Below are positions 37,870 to 49,115 of a stretch of DNA of 64,000 nt, piece by piece. The stretch lies in the NCBI RefSeq assembly GCF_017744395.1, contig NZ_JAGIBI010000002.1, positions 1-64,000 on the forward strand. The letters are read 5' to 3'. Numbering within the stretch: position 1 is the first letter of the stretch; the number at the start of each line of letters is the position of its first letter. The stretch comes from Herbaspirillum sp. Lineage in GTDB: Bacteria > Pseudomonadota > Gammaproteobacteria > Burkholderiales > Burkholderiaceae_D. The translations under genes were made by a program, and so were the position numbers. The notes beneath the pieces were generated by a model that worked only from the letters and a program-made list of their open reading frames with translations, was not told where the DNA came from and searched no databases.

Positions 37870-38799
37870 TCAGGCATCCAGCAAAAACATCCCGTCGCTG
37901 CGCGCCGCGCCCGCGCGTTCCAGTTGCGCGGCAACCCAGTGCGCCAGCGCATCGTCGCTCATCTGCATGAAGCGTTCGTTGGCGATGCGCAGCAAGGGGA
38001 CCTCGCGCATCATCGCCGGCAGGTCGGCCAGCGCGATGCGCTGCCGGTCCAGCAACAGGAACTTCACCAGCACCTTGATGCCGTTCTGGGCATTGCGCAG
38101 GGGATCGGCTTCCAGGTAATCGAGGCGGGAGAATGCCTTCTCCAACGCGTCATCGACTTCCGAAAAAGGCGCGCCGTGCCCGGGAATCACCAGCTTCACA
38201 TCCAGTGTACGGATCAGTTCCAGCGTGGCGCGCGCTTCGGCAAAACCGGATTCGCCGTCCAGCTCGGGGAAGATGATGCCGAAGCCGTTGCGCCACAAGG
38301 CATCGGCCGAGATCAGGATGCCTTCCTGCGCGCAGTAGAAAACCAGCGAATGCGGATCGTGGCCGGGCGCGGCCAGCGCCTGCCAGTCGAGGTCGCCCAG
38401 GCGCAGCACATCGCCGTCGCGCAGCACGCCGCTGAAACCGAAGCGCGCGCAACGCTGGCCGGTGGCGCGGTAGCTCAGCGCGGCCTCATCCCAGGCCTCG
38501 ACCTTCTGCGCTTCCGCCGCCGGTATCGCGGTGCGGCAGTCATAGGCGGCTTGCAACGCAGCGTTGCCGCCGCAATGGTCGGAATGCAGGTGGGTGTTGA
38601 GTAGCAGGTCGAGCTTGCCGCGGCCGCGCTGCTGCAGCACGTGGCGCACCAGTGTCAGCGTCTGTTCGGCGTGCGCGATATAGCCGCTGTCGATCAGCGC
38701 CACCTCATCGCGTCCGAACAGCAGCACATTGTTGGACGACAGCCAGCCGCGTTCAAGCACATGAATCGACGGCGGCACGCGCAAGGCCGGTGCATTCAT
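37870..38799 (-). CDS. metallo-beta-lactamase-fold hydrolase in the leucine cluster
   Basis: A 309-residue MBL-fold protein. The zinc motif reads THLHSDHCGG (about residue 73), with further ligands in AAPGHDPHSLVFY and the late VIPGHGAP. The C-terminal 80 residues form a helical extension. The start at 38799 lies 7 bases from the mccA stop, so it is translated from the same message. Homologous MBL proteins occur in acyl-CoA catabolic clusters and may be thioesterase-like; this is inference. Confidence 0.85.
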   Translation of the reverse strand: MNAPALRVPPSIHVLERGWLSSNNVLLFGRDEVALIDSGYIAHAEQTLTLVRHVLQQRGRGKLDLLLNTHLHSDHCGGNAALQAAYDCRTAIPAAEAQKVEAWDEAALSYRATGQRCARFGFSGVLRDGDVLRLGDLDWQALAAPGHDPHSLVFYCAQEGILISADALWRNGFGIIFPELDGESGFAEARATLELIRTLDVKLVIPGHGAPFSEVDDALEKAFSRLDYLEADPLRNAQNGIKVLVKFLLLDRQRIALADLPAMMREVPLLRIANERFMQMSDDALAHWVAAQLERAGAARSDGMFLLDA

Positions 38800-38806
38800 C
38801 GCCGGA

Positions 38807-40822
<2,016 letters not shown>

Positions 40823-40844
40823 GGGGTCTCCTCCGTGGCGTGGT

Positions 40845-42479
40845 TCAGATGCGGAACACGCCGAATTTGGTATCTTCGATGGGGGCGTTCAAGGCCGCCG
40901 ACAGGCCCAGCGCCAGCACCGTGCGGGTATCGGCCGGATCGATCACGCCGTCGTCCCACAGCCGCGCCGAGGCGTAGTAGGGGTGGCCCTGCGTCTCGTA
41001 TTGGGCGCGGATCGGTTCCTTGAACGCGGCTTCCTCTTCCGCGCTCCAGCTGCCGCCGCGCGCTTCGATGCCGTCGCGCTTGACGGTGGCCAGTACGCTG
41101 GCGGCCTGTTCGCCGCCCATCACCGAGATGCGCGCATTGGGCCACATCCACAAAAAGCGCGGCGAGAAGGCGCGGCCGCACATGCCGTAATTGCCGGCGC
41201 CGAAGCTGCCGCCGATGATCACCGTCAGCTTGGGTACGGCGGCGGTCGAGACCGCCGTCACCATCTTGGCGCCATGGCGCGCGATGCCTTCGTTCTCGTA
41301 TTTCTTGCCGACCATGAAGCCGGTGATGTTCTGCAGAAAGATCAGCGGGATCTTGCGCTGGCAGCACAGTTCGATGAAGTGCGTGCCCTTCTCGGCCGAC
41401 TCCGAAAACAGGATGCCGTTGTTGGCGATGATGCCGACCGGCATGCCGTGCAAATGGGCGAAGCCGCACACCAGCGTGGTGCCGTAGCGCGCCTTGAATT
41501 CGTCGAACTCGCTGCCGTCGACGATGCGCGCGATCACTTCGCGCACGTCGAAGGGCTTGCGGGTGTCGGTGGGGATCACGCCGTACAGTTCATGCGCAGG
41601 ATACTTCGGCTCGACGCTGTCGCGCAGCGCCAGTTGCTGCGGCTTCTTGCGGTTGAGGTTGCCGACGATGTTGCGCGCGATTGACAGCGCGTGCAGGTCG
41701 TCCTGCGCCAGGTGGTCGACCACGCCGGACAGGCGCGTGTGCACGTCGCCGCCGCCCAGCTCTTCGGCCGTGACCACTTCGCCGGTAGCCGCTTTCACCA
41801 GCGGCGGCCCGGCCAGGAAGATGGTGGCCTGTTCCTTGACGATGATGGATTCGTCGCTCATGGCCGGCACATAGGCGCCGCCCGCCGTGCAGGAACCCAT
41901 CACCACCGCGATCTGCGGGATGCCCTTGGCCGACAGGTTGGCCTGGTTGAAGAAGATGCGGCCGAAGTGGTCGCGGTCCGGGAAGACCTCGTCCTGGTTG
42001 GGCAGGTTGGCGCCGCCGCTGTCGACCAGGTAGATGCAGGGCAGGTGGTTGAACTCGGCGATCTCCTGCGCGCGCAGGTGCTTCTTGGCAGTCATCGGGT
42101 AGTAGGTGCCGCCCTTGACCGTGGCGTCGTTGCACACGATCAGGCATTCCTGGCCGGCCACGCGGCCGATGCCTGTGATGATGCCGGCCGAGGGCGCGGC
42201 GTCTTTCAGGTTGCCGTCGCGGTCTTTCTCGCGGTACATGCCGTAGGCCGCCAGTTGCGAGAATTCGAGGAAGGGCGTGCCGGGATCGAGCAACATCTGC
42301 ACCCGGTCGCGCGGCAGCAGCTTGCCGCGCGCCAGGTGTTTGTCGCGCGCGGCCTGGCCGCCGCCTTCGGCGATCGCCGCGACCTTCTGCTTCAGGTCGT
42401 CGACGATGCGTTGCATGGCGTCGCGGTTATGCTGGAAATCCTCGCTGCGCGGGTTGAGCTTGCTTTCGATCTGCGGCAT
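40845..42479 (-). CDS. liuB: 3-methylcrotonyl-CoA carboxylase carboxyltransferase subunit
   Basis: The beta subunit transfers the carboxyl from biotin to 3-methylcrotonyl-CoA, giving 3-methylglutaconyl-CoA. The 544-residue protein has two crotonase-fold halves; landmarks are [51 protein letters not shown] and [15 protein letters not shown] in the second half, with the C-terminal DPADTRTVL. The start at 42479 ([10 protein letters not shown]) is the family opening. It lies 22 bases upstream of mccA with no hydratase gene between them. Confidence 0.95.
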   Translation of the reverse strand: MPQIESKLNPRSEDFQHNRDAMQRIVDDLKQKVAAIAEGGGQAARDKHLARGKLLPRDRVQMLLDPGTPFLEFSQLAAYGMYREKDRDGNLKDAAPSAGIITGIGRVAGQECLIVCNDATVKGGTYYPMTAKKHLRAQEIAEFNHLPCIYLVDSGGANLPNQDEVFPDRDHFGRIFFNQANLSAKGIPQIAVVMGSCTAGGAYVPAMSDESIIVKEQATIFLAGPPLVKAATGEVVTAEELGGGDVHTRLSGVVDHLAQDDLHALSIARNIVGNLNRKKPQQLALRDSVEPKYPAHELYGVIPTDTRKPFDVREVIARIVDGSEFDEFKARYGTTLVCGFAHLHGMPVGIIANNGILFSESAEKGTHFIELCCQRKIPLIFLQNITGFMVGKKYENEGIARHGAKMVTAVSTAAVPKLTVIIGGSFGAGNYGMCGRAFSPRFLWMWPNARISVMGGEQAASVLATVKRDGIEARGGSWSAEEEAAFKEPIRAQYETQGHPYYASARLWDDGVIDPADTRTVLALGLSAALNAPIEDTKFGVFRI

Positions 42480-42502
42480 GTCGTCTCTCTCTTCGGTTTC
42501 TT

Positions 42503-42928
42503 TTATGCGTCGCCCGGGAAGGTGCCGTCCACGTAGTACCAGCGCGGCGTGCCCTGCGCATCCGGCCGGCGCACGAAGTTGCTGATCTCGTGCATGCGGT
42601 GCGCTTTCCCGCCGACCTTGAAGCGCGCCACGAATTCCACCGTGGCTTCGTCGGCGCCGGCGACATGGGTTTGTTTCTTGATGTCCAGGCCGATCCACTT
42701 GACGTCGGTTTCGCCGGTCAGTTCTTCTTCCGGCAAGGTGTCTGGGAACCAGGTCGCGCGCAGGTAGGCTTCATCGCGCAGCGCATAAGCGCTGTAGCGC
42801 GAACGCATCAGCAGCTCGGCGGTGGAGGGTATCTCTGCGCCCGAGATGAAGCGACCGCAGCAGGCGGCGAAGGCGCCCTTGCCGCAGGGGCAGGGGCCGC
42901 CTGCGGCTTTGTCGTTCTTGCCGGCCAT
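42503..42928 (-). CDS. YchJ family SEC-C-like zinc-binding protein
   Basis: A 141-residue YchJ-type protein. It has a Cys-rich N-terminus [16 protein letters not shown] (about 13-28), a SEC-C-like zinc knuckle, then an NTF2-like domain with [25 protein letters not shown] and a terminal FVRR...[12 protein letters not shown]. Its ATG overlaps the stop of the upstream isomerase in TGATG. The function is unknown; position inside the leucine cluster is unusual. Confidence 0.88.
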   Translation of the reverse strand: MAGKNDKAAGGPCPCGKGAFAACCGRFISGAEIPSTAELLMRSRYSAYALRDEAYLRATWFPDTLPEEELTGETDVKWIGLDIKKQTHVAGADEATVEFVARFKVGGKAHRMHEISNFVRRPDAQGTPRWYYVDGTFPGDA

Positions 42929-43530
42929 CAGATTTTTCCGTTCTTCAAGAAGGCTTCCAGTTGCGTGAAGCGGTCGAAGCCCCAGAACGCTTCGCCGTCG
43001 ACGATCACGAACGGCGAGCCGAACACGCCTTTCTGCATGGCCTCTTCGGTGGCCAGACGCAGCTTGTCCTTGATCTCCTGCCCGCCCAGCGCTTCTTCCA
43101 GCGCGGCATGGTCGATGCCGAGGTCGCCGGCGATGCGCAGCACATTGGCCGGCACGCTGATGTCGATATCTTCGGTGAAGTAGGCGCTGTAGATGGTCTG
43201 GATGAAATCGACCGCCTTCTCGGGCTGGCGCTCCTGCACCCACAGCGCGGCGCGCGCGGCGACCTGGGTGCCGATGGGGAAGTTGCCGGGTTCCTTGAAG
43301 AAGATGTTGTGGAAGCGCGCGGTGCGCCCCATGTCATGGCGCGAGTATTCACCCTTGAGCGGGATGGTGACCAATGAGTTGGTGCCGATGTTCTTGAAGA
43401 TCGGCCCCAGCAGGATAGGATGCCAGTTCACCTGGCGGCCGTATTTCGCGGCCAGCTTGCCGATCTCGACGGCGCCGAAATAGCCGTAGGGCGAACTGAA
43501 GTCGAAGTAGAAGTCGATGGGATTGCTCAT
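42928..43530 (-). CDS. 2-hydroxychromene-2-carboxylate isomerase (DsbA-fold)
   Basis: A 200-residue kappa-GST/DsbA-fold protein like NahD, which isomerises 2-hydroxychromene-2-carboxylate to trans-o-hydroxybenzylidenepyruvate. The family opening is IDFYFDFSSPYGYFGAVEIGKLAAKYGR, in which a Ser replaces the thioredoxin-type active cysteine, and the C-terminal substrate-binding segment is GVFGSPFVIVDGEAFWGFDR. It lies 24 bases after isovaleryl-CoA dehydrogenase. No naphthalene pathway genes are nearby, so in this cluster it may act as a glutathione-dependent isomerase of another compound. Confidence 0.88.
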   Translation of the reverse strand: MSNPIDFYFDFSSPYGYFGAVEIGKLAAKYGRQVNWHPILLGPIFKNIGTNSLVTIPLKGEYSRHDMGRTARFHNIFFKEPGNFPIGTQVAARAALWVQERQPEKAVDFIQTIYSAYFTEDIDISVPANVLRIAGDLGIDHAALEEALGGQEIKDKLRLATEEAMQKGVFGSPFVIVDGEAFWGFDRFTQLEAFLKNGKI

Positions 43531-43554
43531 GGTTTCACTATCGAAAAGTAAAGG

Positions 43555-44739
43555 TTACAGGGTATCGGCGAACAATTCGCGCCCGATCAGCATGCGGCGG
43601 ATCTCGCTGGTGCCGGCGCCGATTTCATACAGCTTGGCGTCGCGCCACAGGCGGCCCACCGGGTATTCGTTGATGTAGCCGTTGCCGCCCAGCGCCTGGA
43701 TCGCTTCGCCGGCCATCCAGGTGGCTTTCTCGGCCGAGTACAGGATGGCGCCGGCGGCGTCCTTGCGCAGCGCGCGCACCTGCTCCGGCGATGTAGCTCG
43801 GTCGCAAGCCTGGCCCACCGCGTAGACGTAGGCCTTGCAGGCCATCATGGTGGAATACATGTCGGCCAGCTTGCCCTGCATCAGCTGGAATTCGCCGATG
43901 GCCTGGCCGAACTGCTTGCGGTCGTGCACATAGGGCACCACCGCGTCCATGCAGGCCTGCATGATGCCCAGCGGGCCGCCGGAGAGCACGGTACGCTCGA
44001 AATCCAGGCCCGACATCAGCACGTTGACGCCGCGGCCGATGCCACCCAGCACGTTCTCTTCCGGCACCTCGCAATCCTGGAACACCAGCTCGCCGGTGTG
44101 CGAGCCGCGCATGCCCAGCTTGTCCAGCTTCTGCGCCACCGAGAATCCCTTGAAGCCCTTTTCCACCAGGAAGGCGGTCATGCCGCGCGCGCCGGCTTCC
44201 AGGTCGGTCTTGGCGTACACCACCAGCACGTCGGCGTCCGGCCCATTGGTGATCCACATCTTGCTGCCGTTGAGCACGTAGCGGTCGCCCTTCTTGTCGG
44301 CGCGCAGCTTCATACTGACCACGTCGGAACCAGCGTTGGGTTCGGACATCGCCAGCGCGCCGATGTAGTCGCCGGAGATCAGCTTGGGCAGGTATTTCTG
44401 TTTCTGCGCCTCGTTGCCGTTGCGCTTGATCTGGTTCACGCACAGGTTGGAGTGGGCGCCGTAGGACAGGCCGACCGAGGCCGAGGCGCGCGAGATTTCT
44501 TCCATCGCCACGATGTGCGCCAGGTAGCCCATGTCGGCGCCGCCGTATTCCTCGCTGGCGGTGATGCCCAGCACGCCCAGGTCGCCCAGCTTCTTCCACA
44601 GGTCCATCGGGAACTGGTCGCTGCGGTCGATCTCGGCGGCGCGCGGGGCGATCTCGGCGGCGGCGAAGTTGGCCACGGCCGCGCGCAACGCGTCGATGTC
44701 TTCGCCGTGGTGGAAGCTCAGTCCTGGCAGGTCGATCAT
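43555..44739 (-). CDS. liuA: isovaleryl-CoA dehydrogenase
   Basis: The first committed step of isovalerate degradation: FAD-dependent oxidation of isovaleryl-CoA to 3-methylcrotonyl-CoA. The 394-residue acyl-CoA dehydrogenase has [19 protein letters not shown]-stacking [17 protein letters not shown] and the helix [17 protein letters not shown], whose Glu corresponds to the isovaleryl-specific catalytic base (most other acyl-CoA dehydrogenases put it near the C-terminus). The C-terminal [12 protein letters not shown] is intact. GAGGAG precedes the ATG, and a LiuR-type palindrome lies about 60 bases upstream. Confidence 0.95.
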   Translation of the reverse strand: MIDLPGLSFHHGEDIDALRAAVANFAAAEIAPRAAEIDRSDQFPMDLWKKLGDLGVLGITASEEYGGADMGYLAHIVAMEEISRASASVGLSYGAHSNLCVNQIKRNGNEAQKQKYLPKLISGDYIGALAMSEPNAGSDVVSMKLRADKKGDRYVLNGSKMWITNGPDADVLVVYAKTDLEAGARGMTAFLVEKGFKGFSVAQKLDKLGMRGSHTGELVFQDCEVPEENVLGGIGRGVNVLMSGLDFERTVLSGGPLGIMQACMDAVVPYVHDRKQFGQAIGEFQLMQGKLADMYSTMMACKAYVYAVGQACDRATSPEQVRALRKDAAGAILYSAEKATWMAGEAIQALGGNGYINEYPVGRLWRDAKLYEIGAGTSEIRRMLIGRELFADTL

Positions 44740-44794
44740 GCTTGTCTCCTCGTTATCGGTAATTGTTTTGTCGATGCCGGCGTTGCCGGCTTGA

Positions 44795-44810
44795 TTTACG
44801 TTAACGTCAA
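44795..44810 (-). promoter_or_regulatory. LiuR operator upstream of liuA
   Basis: TTTACGTTAACGTCAA is a 16-base near-perfect palindrome (one arm mismatch) and matches the LiuR consensus core ACGTTAACGT. It sits 56 bases upstream of the liuA ATG, between liuR and liuA. Confidence 0.85.
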
Positions 44811-44832
44811 TGCTGCTGTGTTTTCAGTACGC

Positions 44833-45255
44833 TCATGCCGTCTTGCGACGGGATTTCGGCGCGCCGTTTTTTTTGCCTTCGCCATTCAGCAACGCGCGGC
44901 ATTCCTCTTCATGTGCGTCGATCTCGGCCAGCGTCAGTTCCAGGTCTTCGCGCTGGCGTTCCAGCTTGTCGCGGTGCTGCTGCAGCACGCCCAGGAAGCG
45001 CTGCAATTGCGGCTCGGTGTCCTTGGGCGATTCGTACATGTCGATCAGGTCCTTGATCTCCGAGAGCGTGAAGCCCAGGCGCTTGCCCCGCAGGGTCAGC
45101 TTCAGCCGCGTGCGCTCGCGCGCCGGATAGACGCGGTTGCGGCCGCCCGCGCCTTCGCGCTTGGGATTGAGCAAGCCGTGGTCTTCATAGAAACGGATCG
45201 CCCTCGGGGTGATCCCGAATTCTTCCGCCAGTTCGCTGATGGTGTAGGTGGGCAT
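44833..45255 (-). CDS. liuR: MerR-family regulator of branched-chain acid catabolism
   Basis: A 140-residue MerR-type regulator. The helix-turn-helix TISELAEEFGITPRAIRFYEDHGLLNPKREG starts at residue 4, followed by the wing (R/N)RVYPARERTRLKLTLRGKRLGFTLSEIKDLID and a coiled-coil dimerisation helix with a basic tail. This layout is LiuR, which senses leucine/isovaleryl-CoA-pathway intermediates. The start at 45255 (MPTYTISELAEEF) fits the family; longer readings are unlikely. It lies upstream of liuA on the same strand with a consensus operator on each side. Confidence 0.93.
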   Translation of the reverse strand: MPTYTISELAEEFGITPRAIRFYEDHGLLNPKREGAGGRNRVYPARERTRLKLTLRGKRLGFTLSEIKDLIDMYESPKDTEPQLQRFLGVLQQHRDKLERQREDLELTLAEIDAHEEECRALLNGEGKKNGAPKSRRKTA

Positions 45256-45330
45256 GATGGGCGTCTGCGTCGAACGGGAATATTGGTTAAGCTGGCCGGG
45301 AAAAATCCTGGAATTGGCCCGGAACTGGCA

Positions 45331-45348
45331 CTTTACGTTAACGTAAAG
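45331..45348. promoter_or_regulatory. perfect LiuR palindrome between liuR and the MBL hydrolase gene
   Basis: CTTTACGTTAACGTAAAG is a perfect 18-bp palindrome. On the plus strand it sits in a plausible 17-base spacer between TGGCAC (45326) and TATATT (45349-45354). It is 76 bases upstream of the liuR ATG on the minus strand and 113 bases upstream of the hydrolase ATG at 45461. Confidence 0.9.
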
Positions 45349-45460
45349 TATATTGTGCCTGGTCGTCCAGCGGAAAATGCAAAGGCGCCGTTTTGTTGTT
45401 AGTGCGGCAATGCTTTCGCCGCTTCGCATTCCCTTTGGTTTCACCTTGCCCAGATATCGC

Positions 45461-46525
45461 ATGAATGCTCTTGAATCCCAGCTCGACTACGCCTTCGGCG
45501 ACGCCATGCCGGAAACCGGCCGCACCATGGAGGTCGCGCCGGGCGTGCGCTGGCTGCGCATGGGCCTGCCCTTCGCGCTGAACCACATTAATCTGTGGCT
45601 GTTGGAAGATGAAGTGGAAACGCCGCAGGGCTTGCGGCGCGGCTGGACGGTGGTCGACTGCGGCATCGCCACCGATGCCACCCGGCAAGCATGGGAAACC
45701 ATCTTCACCGAGGAATTGAACGGCTTGCCGATCCTGCGCGTGCTGGTCACGCATTGCCACCCGGACCATGTCGGCCTGGCCGACTGGCTGTGCCGGCGCT
45801 GGCAGGCGCCGTTGCTGATGAGCGCGGGTGATTACGCGTTCGCGCGCGTCATGTCGGCCGGCTTGCCGGGGGCAGAGGGGACGGCGGCGACGCCGCATTT
45901 CCAGCGCCACGGCCTGGCCGATCCGGAGACGGTCGCCACGCTGCAGGGGCGCAACAGCTATTACCAGGAACTGGTGCCGGCGGTGCCGCACGCCTATGCG
46001 CGTCTGCAGGATGGACATGCCGTGCGCATCGGCGGGCGCGACTGGGAAATCATCACCGGCTTCGGCCATTCGCCGGAGCATGTGTCGCTGTACTGCGGCG
46101 AATTGAACGTGCTGATCTCAGGCGACATGGTGCTGCCGCGCATCTCGACCAATGTCTCGGTGTTTGCGATCGAACCGGAAGCCAATCCGGTGCAACAGTT
46201 CCTGGACTCGCTGAAGAAGTACGCGCACCTGCCGGCCGACGCGCTGGTGCTGCCGTCGCACGGCAAGCCGTTCCGCGGCCTGCATACCCGCATCGCCCAG
46301 CTCGACGAACATCATCGCCTGCGCCTGGCCGAGGTATTGGAAGCGTGCGCCACGCCGCAGACCGGGGTGGATATCCTGCCGGTGCTATTCAAGCGCGCGC
46401 TGGATACGCACCAGCTTTCGTTTGCCCTGGGCGAGGCGGTGGCGCATTTGCATAAGCTTTGGTATGACGGTGCGTTGCGGCGGCAATTGGGGGATGATGG
46501 GGTTTATCGTTTTGTTGCCGTCTAG
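45461..46525 (+). CDS. metallo-beta-lactamase-fold hydrolase, probable LiuR regulon member
   Basis: A 354-residue MBL-fold protein. The zinc site reads VTHCHPDHVGLADWL (Cys precedes the usual second His), with further ligands in GFGHSPEHVSLY, SGDMVLPRIS and LPSHGKPF. A C-terminal helical/winged region (about 270-354) follows. The start at 45461 (MNALESQLDYAF) follows a poor ribosome site. It is divergent from liuR with a perfect LiuR operator in the gap, suggesting co-regulation with leucine catabolism. A CoA-thioester or lactone hydrolase role is plausible but unproven. Confidence 0.85.
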   Translation: MNALESQLDYAFGDAMPETGRTMEVAPGVRWLRMGLPFALNHINLWLLEDEVETPQGLRRGWTVVDCGIATDATRQAWETIFTEELNGLPILRVLVTHCHPDHVGLADWLCRRWQAPLLMSAGDYAFARVMSAGLPGAEGTAATPHFQRHGLADPETVATLQGRNSYYQELVPAVPHAYARLQDGHAVRIGGRDWEIITGFGHSPEHVSLYCGELNVLISGDMVLPRISTNVSVFAIEPEANPVQQFLDSLKKYAHLPADALVLPSHGKPFRGLHTRIAQLDEHHRLRLAEVLEACATPQTGVDILPVLFKRALDTHQLSFALGEAVAHLHKLWYDGALRRQLGDDGVYRFVAV

Positions 46526-46655
46526 TTGGGAGGGCTATTGCGGATCTTTGGCGGCTTCTGTCCAATTGCAGGCGTCATTCGCTGAAGCGATTTTGTTCAG
46601 CATTAGCGGAAACGCCCCGCTATCCTTTTCACTCTTGCCGCCAATGATTCGAAAC

Positions 46656-47444
46656 CTAAGGTAAAGCATGCCAGTTTGAGATTTTTGGAGCGAATAAAAA
46701 TAGCGGGCTAGCCGTAGAACCTTGCATGAATAACAGAACGTCTAGCAGACGTCCTGGCTCATCGACCAACCAAGGATAATCGCTCTCAGCGGCTGCATCT
46801 GTTAGCAAGGACTGGTTTGTAGCGAAACACTCTCCGAGATAGAAGGGCAATCGCGTTAGCTTCCGCGCCTGAAAACTGTCCATGTCCGCAGGCATAATAA
46901 ACCGAGTTACATTTGTTCCAACGAAGCCTGCGCTCGACAACCCTTTGCGTACCTGGCTATCCAATGCTGGCATGAACCCGGTCAGCAAAAGTAGCACTTT
47001 CATTGGATACGTAACGTTTGTATTTTCAATAAGAAGTGAGGTTGATATGTTGGATAGTACGGAAAGTAGGCGTTTATCAAATTCTAGAAGGTGTGCCTCA
47101 TCAGCCAAGTTTCCGATCATACGGAACGAACCGTCGATTACTGTCAGATTTGTAAGTGTCCCGTTTGTGAATCCAATAAGCGACGCATGAAACGCAGGGT
47201 TCAACAAGGTCGCTTCTAATGTTTGCAATGTCTGGACCTTTGGTGCGTTTCTTTTGCCAGCTCCCCAACGAATGAGGACGCTTCTCAGCACATTTGCCAG
47301 TGGTGTCGCGTTTGCTTCAGTCGGCGTTGCCAGGTACAGCGTCGCCAATTTGCTTACCGATTGATAGTCATTATGGTATTCACTATTGAACATGTTAATG
47401 GCGTTGATGATGGCTGCATGTGATGCCACAACAGTTAGCCGCAT
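46656..47444 (-). CDS. unrecognised protein in a low-GC segment
   Basis: A 262-residue protein with no family I can identify. It is predicted soluble or peripherally hydrophobic: a middle stretch MKVLLLLTGFMPALDS and the C-terminal DVLLFMQGSTASPLFLFAP are hydrophobic, but there is no clear signal peptide. AAGGA lies 9 bases before the ATG. The DNA is about 40-47 % GC over sampled lines versus about 65 % around it, and codon use is correspondingly different (many AAT, ATT, TTT). It therefore looks recently acquired. No partner gene is obvious; it stands alone between leucine genes and a MocR regulator. Confidence 0.65.
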   Translation of the reverse strand: MRLTVVASHAAIINAINMFNSEYHNDYQSVSKLATLYLATPTEANATPLANVLRSVLIRWGAGKRNAPKVQTLQTLEATLLNPAFHASLIGFTNGTLTNLTVIDGSFRMIGNLADEAHLLEFDKRLLSVLSNISTSLLIENTNVTYPMKVLLLLTGFMPALDSQVRKGLSSAGFVGTNVTRFIMPADMDSFQARKLTRLPFYLGECFATNQSLLTDAAAESDYPWLVDEPGRLLDVLLFMQGSTASPLFLFAPKISNWHALP

Positions 47445-47555
47445 GATTTGGCGTCCTTCAAAAGTAGAAGTCAGATCCTTAGCAGACCAAGGGTTTGTTC
47501 GCGGTAGCCTTCATTCGAGAGAAATCTCGGATGAAGAACAGTGCTTCTTGGGCCG

Positions 47556-48956
47556 TTAACCCACAGCAGCTCCGAACCACTCGGGCCGTCTCGCAAGCAG
47601 TCGAGACAGCTGTTGAAGCCCCACCCGCAAGCGCCCACGATCCTTGATGCTACCCAAAGAGATCCGGATCGCATTCACGGATGCGCCGCCAGTTGCGAAT
47701 GCCTCCGCCGGCGTGATTGCGATGCCCTCGCCGTCGGCTGCGCGCGCAAGCTGTGAGGAGTTCCAGTACGCCGGCAACTCGAGCCATACATGCAGGCCGT
47801 CTCCGGCGCCGCTGTACCTCCCCGCCAGAATATCCCGGGCCATCCGGTGGCGCAGGCGCGCCTCGTTGCGTATGCCTTCCATCAATCCACCGGCCGAACC
47901 GTCGAGTATCCACTGCGTGGCCAGTGCGGCCGTCAGAGGAGGGGCCATCAACGCAAATGATCTTAGCGCGGCCAGGAAGCGTTCGCGCTCGTGCGGGTCG
48001 CGTACGAGCACGAAGGCGACGCGCAAGCCGGGCGTCAGGCATTTCGACAGGGTTGAGATGTAGTACGCCCGTTCCGGGGAAAACGTGACAACAGGTGGCG
48101 GCGGGGCATCGGCAAGGAGCCAGTAGGGATCGTCCTCGATGATGCGCACATTGCAGCGCTTCGCGATGCCGGCGAGCTCCTTGCGCCGGCGTTCCGGCAT
48201 GGTGACGGCGGTCGGGTTCTGTAATGTCGGGTTGAGGTAGAGCAGCCCGGGCTTGTGCTGGCGGCAGGCTTGCTCAAGCATCTCCGGCAGCATCCCATGC
48301 TTGTCCGCTTCCACCGCGATGACGGGCCGGCCGAATTGGGACGCTGCGGCACGCAAGCCTGGATAACTCATTGGTTCTGTCAGGATGACATCGCCAGGTT
48401 CCGTCAGCGCGAGGATCAAGGCGGCGATCGCCGCTTGCGCGCCAGGACAGACGACAAGCTGCCGGGGATCCAGATGCCCAAACATCGGTTCGAGCCATTT
48501 GGCGCCGGCCTTGCGGTCGGAGTCGCTTCCCCCGGCCAGGTGGTAAGTCATCAGCAATTCATTATCTGCCCTCATCAGTACTTGGGACAAACCTTGCTTC
48601 AGCATGTCGTCGAAGTCCACGCCATCCGGCGGTGGCGGGGTATTCATACTCAGGTCGAGGATCGGCGTCAATTCGACTTTCGGCGCCGCGACATAAGTGC
48701 CTCGAGCGCCGCGGCCTTCCAGCAGGTTGCGGCGTCTGGCTTCGTCGTATGCGCGCGTGATCGTCGTCAGGTCGACGTCCAGCAGTGCCGCCAACTGGCG
48801 CTGTGGAGGCAGGCGGTCACCCGGTTTCAGCGATCCGTCTGCCATTGCGGCCTGCAACGCATCTGCAATCTGCAAAAAGCGTGGCCCACCGTGCACGGCT
48901 AATCTTGGCAACCAGATTGGCACATCTTCATCTTGTACGGTTTGGGGCTGGGACAT
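47556..48956 (-). CDS. MocR-type PLP-dependent transcriptional regulator
   Basis: A 466-residue regulator with an N-terminal GntR winged helix (about 20-85: LQAAMADGSLKPGDRLPPQRQLAALLDVDLTTITRAYDEARRRNLLEGRGARGTYVA) and a C-terminal aminotransferase-like fold. The PLP lysine is in ISTLSKCLTPGLRVAFVL, and NPTLQNPTAVTMP and IIEDDPYWLLAD are the other cofactor contacts. MocR proteins control vitamin B6, GABA or amino-acid metabolism genes. The closest divergent gene is a small membrane protein, 160 bases away; the target is unclear. Confidence 0.92.
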   Translation of the reverse strand: MSQPQTVQDEDVPIWLPRLAVHGGPRFLQIADALQAAMADGSLKPGDRLPPQRQLAALLDVDLTTITRAYDEARRRNLLEGRGARGTYVAAPKVELTPILDLSMNTPPPPDGVDFDDMLKQGLSQVLMRADNELLMTYHLAGGSDSDRKAGAKWLEPMFGHLDPRQLVVCPGAQAAIAALILALTEPGDVILTEPMSYPGLRAAASQFGRPVIAVEADKHGMLPEMLEQACRQHKPGLLYLNPTLQNPTAVTMPERRRKELAGIAKRCNVRIIEDDPYWLLADAPPPPVVTFSPERAYYISTLSKCLTPGLRVAFVLVRDPHERERFLAALRSFALMAPPLTAALATQWILDGSAGGLMEGIRNEARLRHRMARDILAGRYSGAGDGLHVWLELPAYWNSSQLARAADGEGIAITPAEAFATGGASVNAIRISLGSIKDRGRLRVGLQQLSRLLARRPEWFGAAVG

Positions 48957-49058
48957 TTTGTCTCAATGTATGGAAATTGCTTTTAGGTAGTATGTCCCGG
49001 AACGTGCGGCAACACCATCCTTGCATGGCAGTCGTTGACGTTTTCGCCTCTCTTATTT

Positions 49059-49077
49059 GGGAGGTAGTGTTCCTCCC
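49059..49077. repeat. inverted repeat between the MocR gene and the small membrane gene
   Basis: GGGAGG (49059-49064) pairs with CCTCCC (49072-49077) around TAGTGTT. The motif AGGTAGTGT inside it is similar to AGGTAGTAT at 48985-48993; MocR proteins often bind directly repeated half-sites. The gap 48957-49115 holds no other evident site. Confidence 0.35.
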
Positions 49078-49115
49078 GATAGTTGGTGTCAAGTAATAGC
49101 CTGGAAATACTCAAA

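Noticed and set aside
47471-47674. 67-codon frame at the end of the MocR gene
   Set aside because: It overlaps the regulator's C-terminal codons in another frame and has no conservation signal.
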